The notes below the pieces were generated by a model. It did no database searches. It had not been told where the DNA came from and saw only the letters and a list, made by a program, of their open reading frames with translations. DNA of 13,916 nt from Acidimicrobiaceae bacterium (GTDB taxonomy: Bacteria; Actinomycetota; Acidimicrobiia; Acidimicrobiales; Palsa-688): the NCBI GenBank assembly GCA_027334785.1, contig DAHWQF010000031.1:1-13916 (forward strand), given 5' to 3'. Positions within the stretch are counted from its first letter, which is position 1. Every line of letters begins with the position of its first letter. Positions 5,621 to 13,093 of the stretch are shown here, piece by piece. The translations under genes were made by a program, and so were the position numbers.

Positions 5621-7966
5621 ATGACGCCTCCCACCCGCCTTGGCACCAAGATGCTGACTGCTGACGACGAGGAGGTGCTCCTACCCTACGTATCGCGGCT
5701 GGCGCTCGGCTGGGCACCAGCGGCCCCCAACGAGCGCGTGCGGGTCATCGAGGGGACCCTGGCTTACATCGACGTCTCGGGCTTCACGCGTTTGACCGAA
5801 CTGCTAGCCGCCCGGGGCAAGGCCGGCGCCGAGGAGCTCACTGGCCTCCTGGACGGGATTTTCGCTGAACTGCTAGCCCTGGCCTACAGGTATTCGGGAG
5901 AACTGGTCAAGTGGGGCGGCGATGCCGTCCTGGTGTTGTTCACGGGGCCGGGCCATGCCGAGCGCTCCGTCGCTGCGACGTGGAAGATGCAGAAGAAAAT
6001 GGGGCAAATTGGGCGGCTCAGGACCTCTGTCGGCCCGTGCACGCTCGCGATATCGGTTGGCATACACAGCGGCGCGTTCCACTTTTTCATGCTCGGCGAG
6101 CGCCACCGTGAGCTCGTGGTCACCGGGCCGGCGAGCTCGGCTACGGCCGTCATGGAAGCGGTGGCCGAGGCAGGGGAGATCGTGGTCAGCCCGGCCACCG
6201 CTGCCCAGCTCGGCCCGGACGTGGTCGGGCCGCCCAAAAGCACTGGCTATTTGGTCGCTGGCGCACCACGGCCAGAACGGTTCGACGTCTTGCCCCGTGA
6301 CCATGGGCCGGCCGGTCAACCTTATGCCTACTTGCCCGAGCGGACCCGCGACTACCTCTTGGCGGGCCCGGTCGAAAGCGAGCACCGCCAAGTGGCGGTC
6401 GGCTTCGTCGAGTTCGGTGGCACCGACGAGCTAGTGTCGGCGGGCGCCTCGGGCGACGTCGCCTCCGCCCTGCAGGAGCTGATGGGGCAAGCGCAGGACA
6501 GTTGCGCCCGTCATGAGGTCACGTTCTGGGAGACCGACATAGCCGAGGACGGCGGCAAGCTCATGCTCGTGGCCGGGGCGCCGAGCGCTTCTGGCGACGA
6601 GGCCGGCCGGCTCTTGGCCGTCGTGCGCGACGTGGTCGACCTTGGCGGGCTGCTCAAGCTCCGGGCGGGCGCCAACTATGGCCGGGTCTTCGCCGGCAAT
6701 TTTGGCCCCTCGTACCGGAGGACGTACTCGGTGAAGGGCGACGCCGTCAACCTGGCCGCCCGCCTCATGGCCAAGGCCGGTTCAGGGGAGATCTACGTGA
6801 GCGACGTTGTCCTGCGCCGGAGCAGGACACTTTTCAGCTCCGAGGAGCTGGAGCCGTTCCAGGTCAAGGGCAAGTCAGCGCCCGTGCTCGCTCACCGCTT
6901 GGGCCGAGCCTCCGCGGGTAGGCACAGGCCCGAACGCGCATCGCCTGCTCGGGCAGCGGCTCCCGGTGGGGTCGCAAGCAGGCCGCTCCTCGGCCGAGAA
7001 AAAGAACTCGCCTTCTTGGAGGAAAAGCTCCGCTCGGCTGGGCGCGGGCAGGGGACTTGTGTCCAGCTGGAGGGCCCGCCGGGGATCGGCAAGTCTCGCC
7101 TGACCGACGAGGTCCTGTCTCGGGCCAGCGATTTTGACCTTTTCACCGTCGTATGCGACGAGTACCAGTCGAGCGTGCCCTACGCCCCGCTACGGGTCCT
7201 CGGTCGCCAGTGCCTCGGCATCCAAGCTGACAGTGCCCCCGGGTTGGCCGGGGCGGCGCTCGCCAAGGTGGTCGCCGAACGGGTACCGGGCCTCTTGCCG
7301 TGGCTGCCGCTCTTGGCCGGGGTGATCGGTGCCGACGTCCCGCCCACGCTCGAAGCGAGCGCATTGGACGAGCGTTTCCGCCGGCCACGCCTGGAAGAAA
7401 CGTTCATCGAGCTGCTCCGGGCCCTCCTCAGCGCGCCCACGCTCATGGTCGTCGACGACGTTCATTACATGGATGACGCCAGCGTGGACCTGCTGCGCCG
7501 GCTCGTTGGCTCTCTCGGGTCGCTCCCCTGGCTCCTCGTGACGAGCAGGTGCCAGCAACCGGGCGGCCTTTGCTTTGACGAGGCGTCCGGAGTTGCTCGG
7601 CTCGAGCTGGGCCCGCTCAGGGACGAAGCCATCTCGCAGTTGCTACGGGCGGCTAGCGGGGCCCGACCATTTGCCCCGCACCGGGGAGAGGCCGTGGCGG
7701 CCCGCAGCGGCGGCAACCCGTTGTTCCTCTTGGAGCTAGTGGCCAACGACCTCGGCACCGGGGCAGAAGCACCCTTGCCAGACACCATCGAGGTCGTCTT
7801 GGCGGCCCAGATCGACCGGCTGTCACCGCCCGAGCGGCGGCTGCTGCGGGCGGCGGCGGTCCTCGGGATGCAGGTGCCTGTGCCCGTGCTGGCCGAGATG
7901 GTCGGCGAGGCGCTTGGCGTTCATGGGGTCGGTCCGTACCCGCCGCGCCAGCTCCCGGAGCCCTGA
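5621..7966 (+). CDS. tandem class III nucleotide cyclase with STAND-like ATPase domain, 3'-truncated
   Basis: The 781-aa product starts at ATG 5621 (ATG 5651 is an alternative). Cyclase homology domain 1 (about 45-215) has the metal-binding Asp of IDVSGF (D51) and of GGDAV (D101), but where other cyclases have the Asn/Arg motif it has GPASSATAV. Domain 2 (about 255-430) has lost the metal sites (FVEFGG; GGK instead of GGD) but keeps VKGDAVNLAARL (D374, N377, R381). Together they can form one catalytic site, probably making cAMP. After a linker comes an AAA/STAND module with Walker A GPPGIGKS (485-492), Walker B LMVVDDVH (608-615) and GGNPLFLLEL. Relatives usually run past 1,000 aa with a winged helix and TPR-like repeats. 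Here homology stops near residue 758-764 and the tail to the TGA at 7964-7966 is the complement of a MarR gene, so at least 300 residues are missing. A weak GAG before the start is the only ribosome binding site. Confidence 0.85.
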   Translation: MTPPTRLGTKMLTADDEEVLLPYVSRLALGWAPAAPNERVRVIEGTLAYIDVSGFTRLTELLAARGKAGAEELTGLLDGIFAELLALAYRYSGELVKWGGDAVLVLFTGPGHAERSVAATWKMQKKMGQIGRLRTSVGPCTLAISVGIHSGAFHFFMLGERHRELVVTGPASSATAVMEAVAEAGEIVVSPATAAQLGPDVVGPPKSTGYLVAGAPRPERFDVLPRDHGPAGQPYAYLPERTRDYLLAGPVESEHRQVAVGFVEFGGTDELVSAGASGDVASALQELMGQAQDSCARHEVTFWETDIAEDGGKLMLVAGAPSASGDEAGRLLAVVRDVVDLGGLLKLRAGANYGRVFAGNFGPSYRRTYSVKGDAVNLAARLMAKAGSGEIYVSDVVLRRSRTLFSSEELEPFQVKGKSAPVLAHRLGRASAGRHRPERASPARAAAPGGVASRPLLGREKELAFLEEKLRSAGRGQGTCVQLEGPPGIGKSRLTDEVLSRASDFDLFTVVCDEYQSSVPYAPLRVLGRQCLGIQADSAPGLAGAALAKVVAERVPGLLPWLPLLAGVIGADVPPTLEASALDERFRRPRLEETFIELLRALLSAPTLMVVDDVHYMDDASVDLLRRLVGSLGSLPWLLVTSRCQQPGGLCFDEASGVARLELGPLRDEAISQLLRAASGARPFAPHRGEAVAARSGGNPLFLLELVANDLGTGAEAPLPDTIEVVLAAQIDRLSPPERRLLRAAAVLGMQVPVPVLAEMVGEALGVHGVGPYPPRQLPEP

Positions 7967-8191
7967 CCCGGGCTGCTCGCAGATGGCCCGTAGCATCGCC
8001 GCCTGGGGAGGGCTCAGGCCCAGGTCGGCGATCCTCTCCCCCCAAGCCTCACGAAGCGACCTGTGCGCTCGGCCCATGCGAAAGCCGAGCGCCGACTCGA
8101 GGGGCGCAGCAGGCCGCCGCCGACGATGGCTGGCCTCGCCCGGCGTCATGGTCCTCATCGTCCTCGCCTCGTCGCTGCTAGTCGTAGACAT
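7823..8191 (-). pseudogene. MarR-family transcriptional repressor, truncated after the recognition helix
   Basis: The start ATG 8191-8189 has AAGG 8 nt upstream. About 99 native residues follow: a charged N-terminal arm, a dimerisation helix (LGFRMGRAHRSLREAWGERI), LGLSPPQAAMLRAI, and the helix-turn-helix GLRELARRV...DPMNAKRLADHL. MarR proteins are usually 140-160 aa. Here the beta-wing and the C-terminal dimer helices are missing. The last 24 residues to the stop at 7823-7825 are antisense cyclase sequence (a His/Arg/Pro-rich run). The gene is divergent from the exporter operon, the usual layout for a local MarR repressor, and an operator-like sequence overlaps its own ribosome binding site. 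The remaining protein probably cannot form a stable dimer, so it is likely non-functional. Confidence 0.75.
7880..7906. other. breakpoint joining two truncated genes tail-to-tail
   Basis: Left of this point the plus strand reads a typical STAND ATPase segment (PPERRLLRAAAVLG, then VPVLAEM). Right of it the minus strand reads a typical MarR helix-turn-helix (GLRELARRV, then DPMNAKRLADHL). Neither gene continues past it. The bases 7895-7906 (gagatggtcggc) read plausibly in both proteins (EMVG and ADHL), so a short microhomology at the join is possible. No insertion-sequence ends or target duplication are visible. It is either a real deletion/inversion end point or an assembly chimera. Confidence 0.7.
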
Positions 8192-8193
8192 AA

Positions 8194-8226
8194 CTACAGC
8201 CTTACAACTGTAGGTAGCTCTACAGT
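8194..8226. promoter_or_regulatory. MarR-type operator: alternating CTACAG / CTGTAG half-sites
   Basis: Three six-base half-sites alternate in orientation: CTACAG (8194-8199), CTGTAG (8208-8213) and CTACAG (8220-8225). The last two extend to a perfect 7-bp inverted repeat, actgtag (8207-8213) and ctacagt (8220-8226), with a 6-base spacer; the whole is 20 bp, the size of a MarR operator. It begins 3 bp upstream of the MarR start codon and covers that gene's AAGG (8200-8203), so bound repressor would block its own expression. The stretch is AT-richer than its surroundings. Autoregulation is inferred from position. Confidence 0.6.
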
Positions 8227-8229
8227 ATT

Positions 8230-8275
8230 CCCCGGAGCCAACTGCCTCGCGACTCCCCGGAGCCAGCTGGCTCGC
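8230..8275. repeat. 21-bp direct repeat with embedded palindrome in the MarR/exporter control region
   Basis: Copies at 8230-8250 and 8255-8275 begin ccccggagcca and end ctcgc. They match at 19 of 21 positions and are offset by 25 bp. The second contains a perfect 12-bp palindrome, agccagctggct (8261-8272); the first has a two-mismatch version. The spacing and symmetry suggest a second protein-binding site next to the CTACAG operator. No known box is recognised. Confidence 0.5.
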
Positions 8276-8561
8276 AAAATACGGCGCACTGGCACAGGGG
8301 GGCCCGGGCGGCGTGACGAGCCCGAGACGGGGGGCGTGAGTACGATTGCGTGATGCGCGGAACTTGGTACGAGGGCCCGGTCCCGAGCGTACGGGCACTG
8401 AGGGTGCCGGTGGGGTGGGCCAGGGCGGCTGCACTCGGCCCGTCGTGCCCGCAGTGCTCAGGTGCGGCCGCCGGTGCCGATGGTAATCGTTAGTGGCACT
8501 CTCGGCGTACCTTGCTGAAGAGACGTGCGCGGTTGCCTCGCGCCGCGGTGCCGGGGTGGTC
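8276..8561. other. intergenic stretch upstream of the ABC exporter; no gene seen
   Basis: No frame here gives a recognisable protein, RNA gene or strong terminator. It should contain the promoter of the exporter operon, but no convincing -35/-10 pair was found. Frame-compatible starts GTG 8493 and GTG 8556 lie in it and are discussed under the ABC gene. Confidence 0.4.
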
Positions 8562-9215
8562 ATGGACAACGTGAGCCGCACCTACCCAGCCTCGGCCGGC
8601 CCCGCAGCCGGTGTATTTGGCATATGCGCCCAACTCGCCGCCGGCTCCTTCGTGACCGTGAGCGGGCCCTCAGGTAGCGGCAAGAGCACCCTGCTCAACC
8701 TCGTCGCGGCCCTGGACCACCCGACCGGCGGCCGCCTGCTTGTGGACGGACGGGACATTGCGGCTTCCCCCGAGCGCGCGAGAGCCGAGTACCGGCTCCG
8801 ACTGGTGGGCTGCCTGTTCCAAGACGCCCCCCTCGTCGGGGAACTGAGCGTGGCCAACAATGTCGTGCTCCCTGGCCTCCTCGCCCGCACTGACCGCCGC
8901 GCGGCTCGCGGCCGGGCGCAAGAACTGTTGGAGCGCGTCGGCTTGGGGACACAAACGACACTGTTCCCGGCGCAGCTCTCAGTAGGCCAGAGGCAACGCG
9001 CCGCCCTGGCGCGGGCGCTCATGAACCGTCCACGGCTGCTCTTGGCCGACGAGCCTACGGGCAACCTGGACCGGGCGACGGGCCGCCAGGTGATGGAGCT
9101 CCTCGCTGACGCCCAGGCAGAAGGCTGCACGGTGGTGGTGGTCACCCACGACCCCGAGATCGCGGCAGCCGGTGACCAGCACCTGCGGCTCCTCGACGGG
9201 CATCTCGTCGCTTGA
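8562..9215 (+). CDS. ABC transporter ATP-binding protein, MacB/LolD-type
   Basis: From ATG 8562 the protein is 217 aa with all ATPase motifs in order: Walker A GPSGSGKST (35-43), Q-loop Q87 (LFQDAPL), signature LSVGQRQRAALARAL (139 on), Walker B LLLADEPTG (D163, E164) and H-loop H196 (VTHD). The signature is LSVGQ rather than the common LSGGQ, with Gly142 kept. The LADEPTGNLD sequence is typical of the MacB/LolD/FtsE group, which pairs with FtsX-like permeases; one follows 15 bp downstream. It would supply energy to that permease at the inner face of the membrane. GGGGTGG lies just before the ATG. GTG 8556 and GTG 8493 are alternatives (240 aa from 8493), but the extra residues do not look conserved. 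It diverges from a MarR gene, the likely former regulator. Confidence 0.9.
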   Translation: MDNVSRTYPASAGPAAGVFGICAQLAAGSFVTVSGPSGSGKSTLLNLVAALDHPTGGRLLVDGRDIAASPERARAEYRLRLVGCLFQDAPLVGELSVANNVVLPGLLARTDRRAARGRAQELLERVGLGTQTTLFPAQLSVGQRQRAALARALMNRPRLLLADEPTGNLDRATGRQVMELLADAQAEGCTVVVVTHDPEIAAAGDQHLRLLDGHLVA

Positions 9216-9230
9216 GCGCGAGCTGACAGC

Positions 9231-11507
9231 ATGCGTAAGCAGGCTGCCGCCCTCGTGCTGTCAGGCCGCTGGAGGACCGGCCTGGTCGAAGCGCTCTTGA
9301 TGGGGCTCGTGGCCATGGTGGCCGCCGGCGTGCTGACCGCCGCCTTTCTGGCCCGAGGTGCCGCCGGCAGCTCTGCCCCCACTCTCGAACGTGCCATCGG
9401 TGCGCCCGAGTACCTAGCCCAGGTCGCGCCGAGCAACTACGGGCGGGCAGCACGCGAGGTGGCCGCCACCGGCGACTTCAGCCGGGTGGGGCCAGCCGTC
9501 CCCGAGATCCCAGGCACGCTTTCCAACCGTGGGCACAACTTGGAAGCCGACTTCTTCGTGAGCTCGGGTATAGGCCTGCCGCACTGGGACAACCTCGTCC
9601 AAGGGGCGAGGACAGCACCTGGCCCGGCCGCCTGGCTGGAGCTCGGCGCGGCTCGGGCCATGGGGGCGTCCGCCGGGTCCATGGTGACCATGCACACGGC
9701 CACAGGGGCGCGCCAGGTGAGAGTCGCCGGCATTTTTGGCGACCTTTCTCGCGGCGAGTACCCGATCAACCCGGTGGCCGACGTCGTCCTCGACCCTAGC
9801 GTCGCCAAGGTAGGCGCCCTCCCGGCGCCATCCGTCGTTGTTTTCGGCCTGTGGACGCACGCGCCCCCGGGCGTAACCGGCCCGCGCCTGGCCCGTGCGT
9901 TGCCGGCCGACAGCAGCTGGTCCCGCCTGGCCAGCGTCCCCGGCCGCTTCGCCGTCATCACGGACCTCATCGTCGGCCTCTTGGCCGTCTTTGCCGTGGC
10001 CGCCCTCGTGGCCTTGGTGCTGTTGGTGGCGACCATGGTGTACCTAGAAGTCCTCAGGCGGGAGCGCTGGATCGGCCAACTGAGGGCGATCGGGTGGACT
10101 TCCGGGGCCGTGCGGTCGCTTTTGGCCATCGAATGGGCGCCCGTCACTTTTTTCGGAGGGGTGGCCGGCACAGCCGTCGGCGCCCTGTTCGCCAAGCCAG
10201 TCGCCCGGCCCATGACCCAGCTCTACGGAGCAGTCCCCTACCTGGCCGACCCGGTCCTCACTGCGGCGGTGGTGGTGGCCCTGGTGGTCGCCGTCACTGT
10301 TGGCACCGCCGCGCTCGCCACCCGGCACATCGGGGAGCGGGCCATCTGCCAGCAGTTGCGCTTGGCGAGCTCCGATCCTCCCGCCGGGCGCACGGGCCGC
10401 CTAGACCGAGGGGGCGCGTCCCTCCGGGTCGGCCTCGCCATGCTGGCCGGCCGCAAGCGCAGGGCCGTCTCGGTTGCTTCCGTCACCTTTTTGGCTTCCC
10501 TGATCGCCGTGCTCGGGAGCTCCCTTTCCTCGGTGGCGGGCGCAGTTGGGCACAACCCGGCTGTGTGGGGCTTCCGGTTTGGTTACGAGGTGCAGCTGCC
10601 CCTCGGCGCCAAGGACGCGCCCGCCATCGCCGAGGCTCGCCGTCTGCCCGGTGTGGGCTCCGTCTCACCGGCCTTTTTCGGGGCCGGCCGGGTACCCGGG
10701 AAAGGCTCGACCGGGCAGATCCTGCTCGTGTCCCCGGCGTTTTTTGCCCCCCACCTGGAGCACGGAATGCCGATAACGAGCCCGTACCAAGTAGAAGTAG
10801 GCCAGGAACTGGCCCACCTGGTCAGCCCAGCGGGGGTGCTCCCGATGACGGTGGGCGACCGGACGGTGGCCCTTCATGTAGCAGGTGTGGTGCAGGACTT
10901 GTTCGACCGCGGCAGCATCGTGCTCGGCTTGCCGACTTTGGCCACGAGGCTCGCCCCTGACATAACCACCAACGGGCTGTTCGTAAAATGCTCCTCCGCT
11001 GCCACCTGCCCGGCGGTCGGCCGAGGGCTGCGAGCCGCCGACTCGCGAGCCTGGGCCGTGAGCAGCGCTCGAGACAACATGGCATTGCCCTTCGGGGGGT
11101 CGGTCGTTTCGGTAACCCGGGACCTGTTCATAGCGTTCGTCTTCCTCGCCGCGCTTGCCGGGCTGTACGCAGGCCTGGCCACCGCCGGAGAAACAATGTC
11201 GACGTACGGCCTTTTGCGGGCGATCGGCGCCAGCAGGAGCCGGGCGCTCGGGACGGGGGTAGTCCAAGCCTTGGCCATGACCTTCCCGGCCGGCTTCCTT
11301 GCGTGGGTGGGCGGCGTCCCCCTGAGCCACTTAGTCGTGAACGCGGCCAGCGCGGCTATTGGGGGTCTTTCGGGGACTTCTATCTCGTTGTGGTCGGCCG
11401 GCTCGGCAGCTCTCGTGGTGGCCCTTGTGGCCTGCGCTGGGGTGGGAGTGCCCCTCGGCCTTGCCGCCTCGCGTGCCCCTGTGCGCACCTTGGCGGCCCG
11501 CCTCTAG
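9231..11507 (+). CDS. FtsX-like ABC transporter permease with two FtsX domains
   Basis: This 758-aa membrane protein begins at ATG 9231, 15 bp after the ATPase stop, and is clearly in the same operon. TM1 is at about 19-41 after a basic N-terminus, followed by an extracytoplasmic domain (about 45-240). FtsX domain 1 has three helices (about 245-270, 290-320, 340-362) and the cytoplasmic LRAIG coupling motif. A connector and TM5 (about 412-435) lead into a second external domain (about 436-625). FtsX domain 2 has helices near 630-650, 680-700 and 725-750, again with LRAIG. Duplicated domains in one chain suggest it may work as one polypeptide with two ATPase copies. Such exporters move lipids, lipoproteins, peptides or antibiotics, or transmit force without transport; the substrate cannot be read from the sequence. 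Confidence 0.9.
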   Translation: MRKQAAALVLSGRWRTGLVEALLMGLVAMVAAGVLTAAFLARGAAGSSAPTLERAIGAPEYLAQVAPSNYGRAAREVAATGDFSRVGPAVPEIPGTLSNRGHNLEADFFVSSGIGLPHWDNLVQGARTAPGPAAWLELGAARAMGASAGSMVTMHTATGARQVRVAGIFGDLSRGEYPINPVADVVLDPSVAKVGALPAPSVVVFGLWTHAPPGVTGPRLARALPADSSWSRLASVPGRFAVITDLIVGLLAVFAVAALVALVLLVATMVYLEVLRRERWIGQLRAIGWTSGAVRSLLAIEWAPVTFFGGVAGTAVGALFAKPVARPMTQLYGAVPYLADPVLTAAVVVALVVAVTVGTAALATRHIGERAICQQLRLASSDPPAGRTGRLDRGGASLRVGLAMLAGRKRRAVSVASVTFLASLIAVLGSSLSSVAGAVGHNPAVWGFRFGYEVQLPLGAKDAPAIAEARRLPGVGSVSPAFFGAGRVPGKGSTGQILLVSPAFFAPHLEHGMPITSPYQVEVGQELAHLVSPAGVLPMTVGDRTVALHVAGVVQDLFDRGSIVLGLPTLATRLAPDITTNGLFVKCSSAATCPAVGRGLRAADSRAWAVSSARDNMALPFGGSVVSVTRDLFIAFVFLAALAGLYAGLATAGETMSTYGLLRAIGASRSRALGTGVVQALAMTFPAGFLAWVGGVPLSHLVVNAASAAIGGLSGTSISLWSAGSAALVVALVACAGVGVPLGLAASRAPVRTLAARL

Positions 11508-11583
11508 TCAGGCCCATAGCGGGCCGGGGGACGCGCCTCCGGGCAGAAGTACCCAGCCCGAGGGCCCACGTCCGGGCCTGTCG

Positions 11584-11598
11584 CGGGCCACCGGCCCG
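11584..11598 (+). terminator. possible GC hairpin after the exporter operon
   Basis: The arms cgggcc and ggcccg are a perfect 6-bp inverted repeat around a 3-base loop, 76 bp after the permease stop. No T-tract follows, so a classic intrinsic terminator is not shown. In GC-rich actinobacteria, hairpins without T-tracts can terminate, but this one could also be chance. Confidence 0.25.
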
Positions 11599-11607
11599 AC
11601 GGTCCCG

Positions 11608-11641
11608 GTGACGGTCACACCCTTCTCATAGGCTTGTCCAA
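11608..11641 (+). promoter_or_regulatory. possible leaderless promoter and palindrome upstream of jetA
   Basis: A TAnnnT-type -10 box, TAGGCT (11629-11634), ends 7 nt before the GTG start of jetA, the spacing typical of leaderless transcripts in actinobacteria. This would explain the lack of a good Shine-Dalgarno sequence. Upstream is an 11-bp palindrome, GTGAC-G-GTCAC (11608-11618), placed where a repressor could cover the -35 region. No -35 consensus is seen. Both parts are inferred from sequence only. Confidence 0.35.
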
Positions 11642-13093
11642 GTGCAGTACGAGGAGCTGGCGTACCTGCGGTCTCACCCGGCCTGGAGGCTGCTCGCGGC
11701 GCGCCACGCCGAGCTCGTGCTCAGCTTCCTCGACCGGGCCTTCGTCGAGCCCAACGCCTCGGGCATCCCCGCCTGGGAGCTCGCCGGCCTGCTCGACGAC
11801 GAGCTGTTCGCCCTCAACCAGCGCCTGGGCGAGGGCACCTTCCCCCGCGCTGCCGCCGAGTACCTGGACGAGTGGTGCTCGGACGACCATGCCTGGTTGC
11901 GCAAGTACTACCCAGCAGGCTCCGATGAGGCCTACTACGACCTGGCGCCGGCCGTGGAGAAGGCGCTGCTATGGGTGAAGGAGCTCCGGCCCCGGGACTT
12001 CGTCGGGACCGAGTCTCGGCTCAACACCATCTTCGAGCTGCTGCGCCAGATGGTCTTCGGGGCCGAGCAGGACCCCGAGCTGCGCCTGGCTGAGCTGCGC
12101 CGGCGCCGGGCCGAGCTAGACGACGAGATCGGGCGGGCCGAGCGCGGCGAGGTCGCCGTCCTCGACGCTGTGAGCCAGCGGGACCGCTACCAGCAGTTCG
12201 TGAAGACCGCCCGCGAGCTGCTGGCGGACTTCCGCGAAGTGGAGGAGAACTTCCGCCGCCTCGACCGCCAGTTGCGGGAGCGCATCGCGGGCTGGGAGGG
12301 GCCAAAGGGCGAGCTCCTGGAAGAGGCGGTGGGCAGCCGGGCCACCGTAGCCGAGTCGGACCAGGGCCGCAGCTTCCAGGCCTTTTACGATTTCCTCCTC
12401 TCCCACCAGCGCCAGGCCGAACTGACGGACCTCCTCCAGGGCCTCGCCAACGTGGAGCACCTGGCCCCTTACTACGACGAGAGGCTGGCCCGGGTCCACT
12501 TCGACTGGGTGGACGCCTGCGAGCGGACCCAGGCGACCGTCCGGCTCCTCTCCGAACAGCTGCGCCGGTTCCTCGACGACCAGGCTTGGCTCGAAAACCG
12601 GAGGGTCTTCGAGCTCCTGCGTTCAATCGAGGCACGGGCGCTCCGGGCCCGGGCAGGGGGCGAGCCCTCCATCACGATGGAACTGGAAGCGAGCCGGGTG
12701 GACTTCGTCCTCCCCATGGAGCGGCCGCTCCACCGGCCCGCGGTCGCCTCCGCCATCGACAGCTCCTCTGTCAGCGACGCCGAGGAGGACTTCGCCACCG
12801 AGGGCCTGCTCGAGCAGGCCTACGTAGACCGCGAGGAGCTGCTCAACCAGGTGCTCGCCTCGCTGCGCCAGCGCCAGGACCTCGGCCTTCGCGAAGTGCT
12901 GGAGCAACGCCCGCTCCAGCAGGGGTTGGCCGAGCTGGTCGGCTACATGTCCCTCTCGGGCCCTGGCCTGGAGGTGATCATGGACGAGAGCCGCCGTGAA
13001 CGGGCCGAGTGGGAGGCCGAGGGTGGAGAGGTGCTCCGGGTGGCGGAGTTGCCGGCCGTGACGTTCCACCGAGGTTGCGAGCAACAACCATGA
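11642..13093 (+). CDS. jetA: Wadjet type I protein JetA (DUF3375, MukF-like kleisin)
   Basis: The 483-aa product has the DUF3375 pattern throughout. It opens with YEELAYLRSHPAWRLL, followed by a helical N-terminal domain with WLRKYYPAGSDEAYYDL and the conserved FVGTESRLNTIFELLRQM (from residue 120). Next come a long charged coiled-coil region (about 142-215), SDQGRSFQAFYDFLLS (239-254) and LSEQLRRFLDDQAWLENRRV (from 303). The C-terminal part ends with a winged-helix-like segment rich in Leu/Glu. Length is normal for JetA. In Wadjet, JetA is the kleisin that bridges the two SMC-like JetC heads with JetB, forming a DNA-loop-extruding complex that recognises small circular DNA, which JetD then cuts. 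The start is GTG 11642. The stop overlaps the jetB start by 4 bases (ATGA), so translation is coupled. Confidence 0.93.
   Translation: MQYEELAYLRSHPAWRLLAARHAELVLSFLDRAFVEPNASGIPAWELAGLLDDELFALNQRLGEGTFPRAAAEYLDEWCSDDHAWLRKYYPAGSDEAYYDLAPAVEKALLWVKELRPRDFVGTESRLNTIFELLRQMVFGAEQDPELRLAELRRRRAELDDEIGRAERGEVAVLDAVSQRDRYQQFVKTARELLADFREVEENFRRLDRQLRERIAGWEGPKGELLEEAVGSRATVAESDQGRSFQAFYDFLLSHQRQAELTDLLQGLANVEHLAPYYDERLARVHFDWVDACERTQATVRLLSEQLRRFLDDQAWLENRRVFELLRSIEARALRARAGGEPSITMELEASRVDFVLPMERPLHRPAVASAIDSSSVSDAEEDFATEGLLEQAYVDREELLNQVLASLRQRQDLGLREVLEQRPLQQGLAELVGYMSLSGPGLEVIMDESRRERAEWEAEGGEVLRVAELPAVTFHRGCEQQP

Noticed and set aside
7880..7906. Insertion-sequence scar at the breakpoint
   Set aside because: No transposase, terminal inverted repeats or target-site duplication could be found on either side.
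7914..8353. Small plus-strand frames (99 and 96 aa) between the cyclase and the exporter
   Set aside because: They are opposite the MarR remnant and its operator; composition is Arg/Ser/Pro-rich with no motif.
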